Part shown: piece by piece, positions 62,765 through 64,000 of the stretch
Layout: every line of letters begins with the position of its first letter
Position numbering within the stretch: position 1 is the stretch's first letter
From: Planctomycetaceae bacterium
GTDB taxonomy: Bacteria; Planctomycetota; Phycisphaerae; Sedimentisphaerales; Anaerohalosphaeraceae
Length of the DNA: 64,000 nt
Direction of reading: 5' to 3'
Assembly (NCBI GenBank): GCA_021372945.1
Contig: JAJFTK010000071.1
Coordinates: 1-64,000 of the forward strand
Made by a program: the position numbers and the translations under genes
Notes under the pieces: model-generated
What the model was told of the DNA's origin: nothing
What the model saw: only the letters and a program-made list of their open reading frames with translations
Databases searched by the model: none

Positions 62765-64000
62765 ATGAAAAATGTTTTGTATATACTGGTGTGTTTGGGA
62801 ATGGCTTCGTGGGCCTCAGCGCTGTCGATTAACAATGGCAACTTTGAAAAGCAATCCGGCACGGCGGATGCGGCGGATGTTTCAAATTGGTATGACTATG
62901 GCGGCGGCAGTGTCAGCACGTTGAATGCGGGCCCGTGGTTCAGGGGCAGCGGCATAGGTACCATTAATGCCACCGGATGTCTGTTCATGTCCGGCACCGC
63001 TGTCACCAGCAGTGAGGACGGCGGGCGCAAGGCTTGGGTGTACCAGGGCATTGGTAAAGCGGACGGAACCAAGGCAATCAATATTTCGCTGCAATGGGGC
63101 GCCGCCAGTTATGTCGAGGACGGAAATATTGGCAATGGTGAAGGAGGAGTTATGGGGCTGACCCTCATGATTCTGGAGTCTGACGGCACTTTCACGGCTG
63201 GCGAATTTGCCCGGACTAATGATATCTATGGAGCCGCCGGTATTACGGAGATAACGCGGGCTACTCGAGTCAGGGATCTTGCCCCCGGCGTTGCGGTGAA
63301 TGAAAGTTTCACGCTGGATATATCCAGCGCTACGGCCGGTAAAGAGCTCTTCCTGAGAATCAATGCCTATAACGCAGGCGTCGATCCCTGGATGACTATA
63401 GACAATATCACAATGGCGGCGAGCAAAATAGCGCCTAAAGCGCCAAAAGATAATGCCAGGTTTGTTGCGATTGAGCGTACTTCCTCGGCGAACGATTTGA
63501 CATTTAAGATTACTGATCCAAACAACGTGGTTACTTCCGTTGATGTCCTGTTTGGTCCCGAGAATGATCCCAACTTGTCCCTGAATCCGGCCTATAAGAT
63601 TGTCAGCGCCAAGTCGGTTTCGAATGGTAATCAATATACGATTACGCTGAATACCGAATTGTCCACGGATCTCGTTAATAATAAGCCGTATTACTGGAAA
63701 GTCATTCCTCATGATGCAAATAGCGTAACAATGAGCGCCTGGAATTTTACGACCATTCCATCGGGCCCCTATGTCGATCCTGTTGCGCCAAGCGTAAATG
63801 CTGTTTATCCGGGTGCAGATGCTGTCTTTTCTGTGGTGAGCGTCAATGTCGATACCTATCAGTGGTACAAGGACGCCGATCCGGATATTGCACTTTCCAG
63901 CAGTGATCCTCACTATTCCGGCGTTACCACGAATACCCTGACGATCCACAATGCACAAGTGGCGGATGAGGGATCTTACTACTGTATCGGAACCAAGACA
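62765..64000 (+). CDS. Multimodular secreted protein (beta-sandwich, FN3-like, Ig-like), 3' end outside window
   Basis: The frame stays open for 412 codons to the last base, so the C-terminus is missing. ATG 62765 follows TTGAAAGGGCGGTAAC and starts a signal peptide (MKNVLYILVCLGMASWASA). The first ~220 residues form a beta-sandwich starting LSINNGNFEKQSG with VSNWYDYGGG and WMTIDNITMAA, a pattern like carbohydrate-binding domains that begin with a named N-G-x-F-E motif. An FN3-like domain (about 63430-63760, YYWKVIPHD, WNFTTIPSG) and the start of an Ig-like domain (YQWYKDADPD, DEGSYYCIGTK) follow. By analogy with the neighbours, LamG and a dockerin-like tail probably lie beyond the window. 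Confidence 0.85.
   Translation, partial: MKNVLYILVCLGMASWASALSINNGNFEKQSGTADAADVSNWYDYGGGSVSTLNAGPWFRGSGIGTINATGCLFMSGTAVTSSEDGGRKAWVYQGIGKADGTKAINISLQWGAASYVEDGNIGNGEGGVMGLTLMILESDGTFTAGEFARTNDIYGAAGITEITRATRVRDLAPGVAVNESFTLDISSATAGKELFLRINAYNAGVDPWMTIDNITMAASKIAPKAPKDNARFVAIERTSSANDLTFKITDPNNVVTSVDVLFGPENDPNLSLNPAYKIVSAKSVSNGNQYTITLNTELSTDLVNNKPYYWKVIPHDANSVTMSAWNFTTIPSGPYVDPVAPSVNAVYPGADAVFSVVSVNVDTYQWYKDADPDIALSSSDPHYSGVTTNTLTIHNAQVADEGSYYCIGTKT

Noticed and set aside
62882..63958. 358-codon minus-strand frame near the window end
   Set aside because: The plus strand there has a signal peptide, ribosome site and FN3/Ig motifs; the minus frame has none.
1..64000. Possibility of a SusC/SusD-type Bacteroidota utilisation locus
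   Set aside because: No TonB-dependent receptor or SusD-like lipoprotein is present; the dockerin-like tails, PEP-CTERM and pseudopilin point to a planctomycete.

Overview
The window looks like part of a planctomycete chromosome, most likely Phycisphaerae of the Sedimentisphaerales type. Support comes from many very long secreted proteins built of LamG, Ig-like and FN3-like modules, short C-terminal dockerin-like EF-hand tails (pattern DxNxDCxVDxxDxxxxxxxWL), a PEP-CTERM protein, a pseudopilin with an FTLIELL signal, and glycan-degradation genes with no SusC/SusD pair. The taxonomic call is inference. No rRNA, tRNA, CRISPR, insertion sequence, phage gene or recognisable transcription regulator was seen.

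Almost everything here concerns breakdown of a complex polysaccharide. Layout: (1) 2-3880, two paralogous non-catalytic multimodular secreted proteins, followed by a hairpin. (2) 3997-29037, ten same-strand genes with gaps of 38 bp or less or overlaps, probably one 25-kb operon: beta-helix lyase-like protein, GH97, PL6, two jelly-roll lyase-like proteins, heparinase II/III-like lyase, GH29, a GH2-alginate-lyase-like fusion, GH27 and GH36. (3) 29136-34240 on the minus strand: GH28 and a six-hairpin glycosidase fused to GH105. (4) 34527-41116: GH29, a GH95-like protein, a second beta-helix protein and a short GH29-like protein, with overlapping or near-touching ends. (5) 41534-42388, a pseudopilin. 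(6) 42373-50254 on the minus strand: a tightly coupled operon for GH65, a mutarotase-like protein, a sodium:solute symporter, a GH141-like beta-helix protein and a URO-D-superfamily protein, with a PfkB kinase diverging from it at 50416. (7) 51571-58821: two PL1 pectate lyases and a GH95 fucosidase, each with a dockerin-like tail. (8) 59394-64000: a PEP-CTERM protein and two further multimodular proteins, the last cut by the window end.

Inferred working model: secreted endo-lyases and GH28 cut a uronate-containing backbone. GH29, GH95 and GH141-like enzymes remove L-fucose (or L-galactose). GH27, GH36 and GH97 remove alpha-galactose. GH2 and GH105 trim beta-linked sugar and unsaturated uronyl or rhamnogalacturonyl ends. 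The SSS transporter imports a product, which GH65 may phosphorolyse and PfkB may phosphorylate. No sulfatase is present, which argues against fucoidan, carrageenan or ulvan and favours a non-sulfated, fucose- and galactose-decorated polyuronide such as pectin, a plant gum or microbial exopolysaccharide.

The most unusual features are the enzyme fusions, a dockerin-like tail split by an inserted module that also occurs in the PEP-CTERM protein, three sequence types of dockerin-like tail that follow gene blocks, and a repeated conserved element in three long intergenic leaders.
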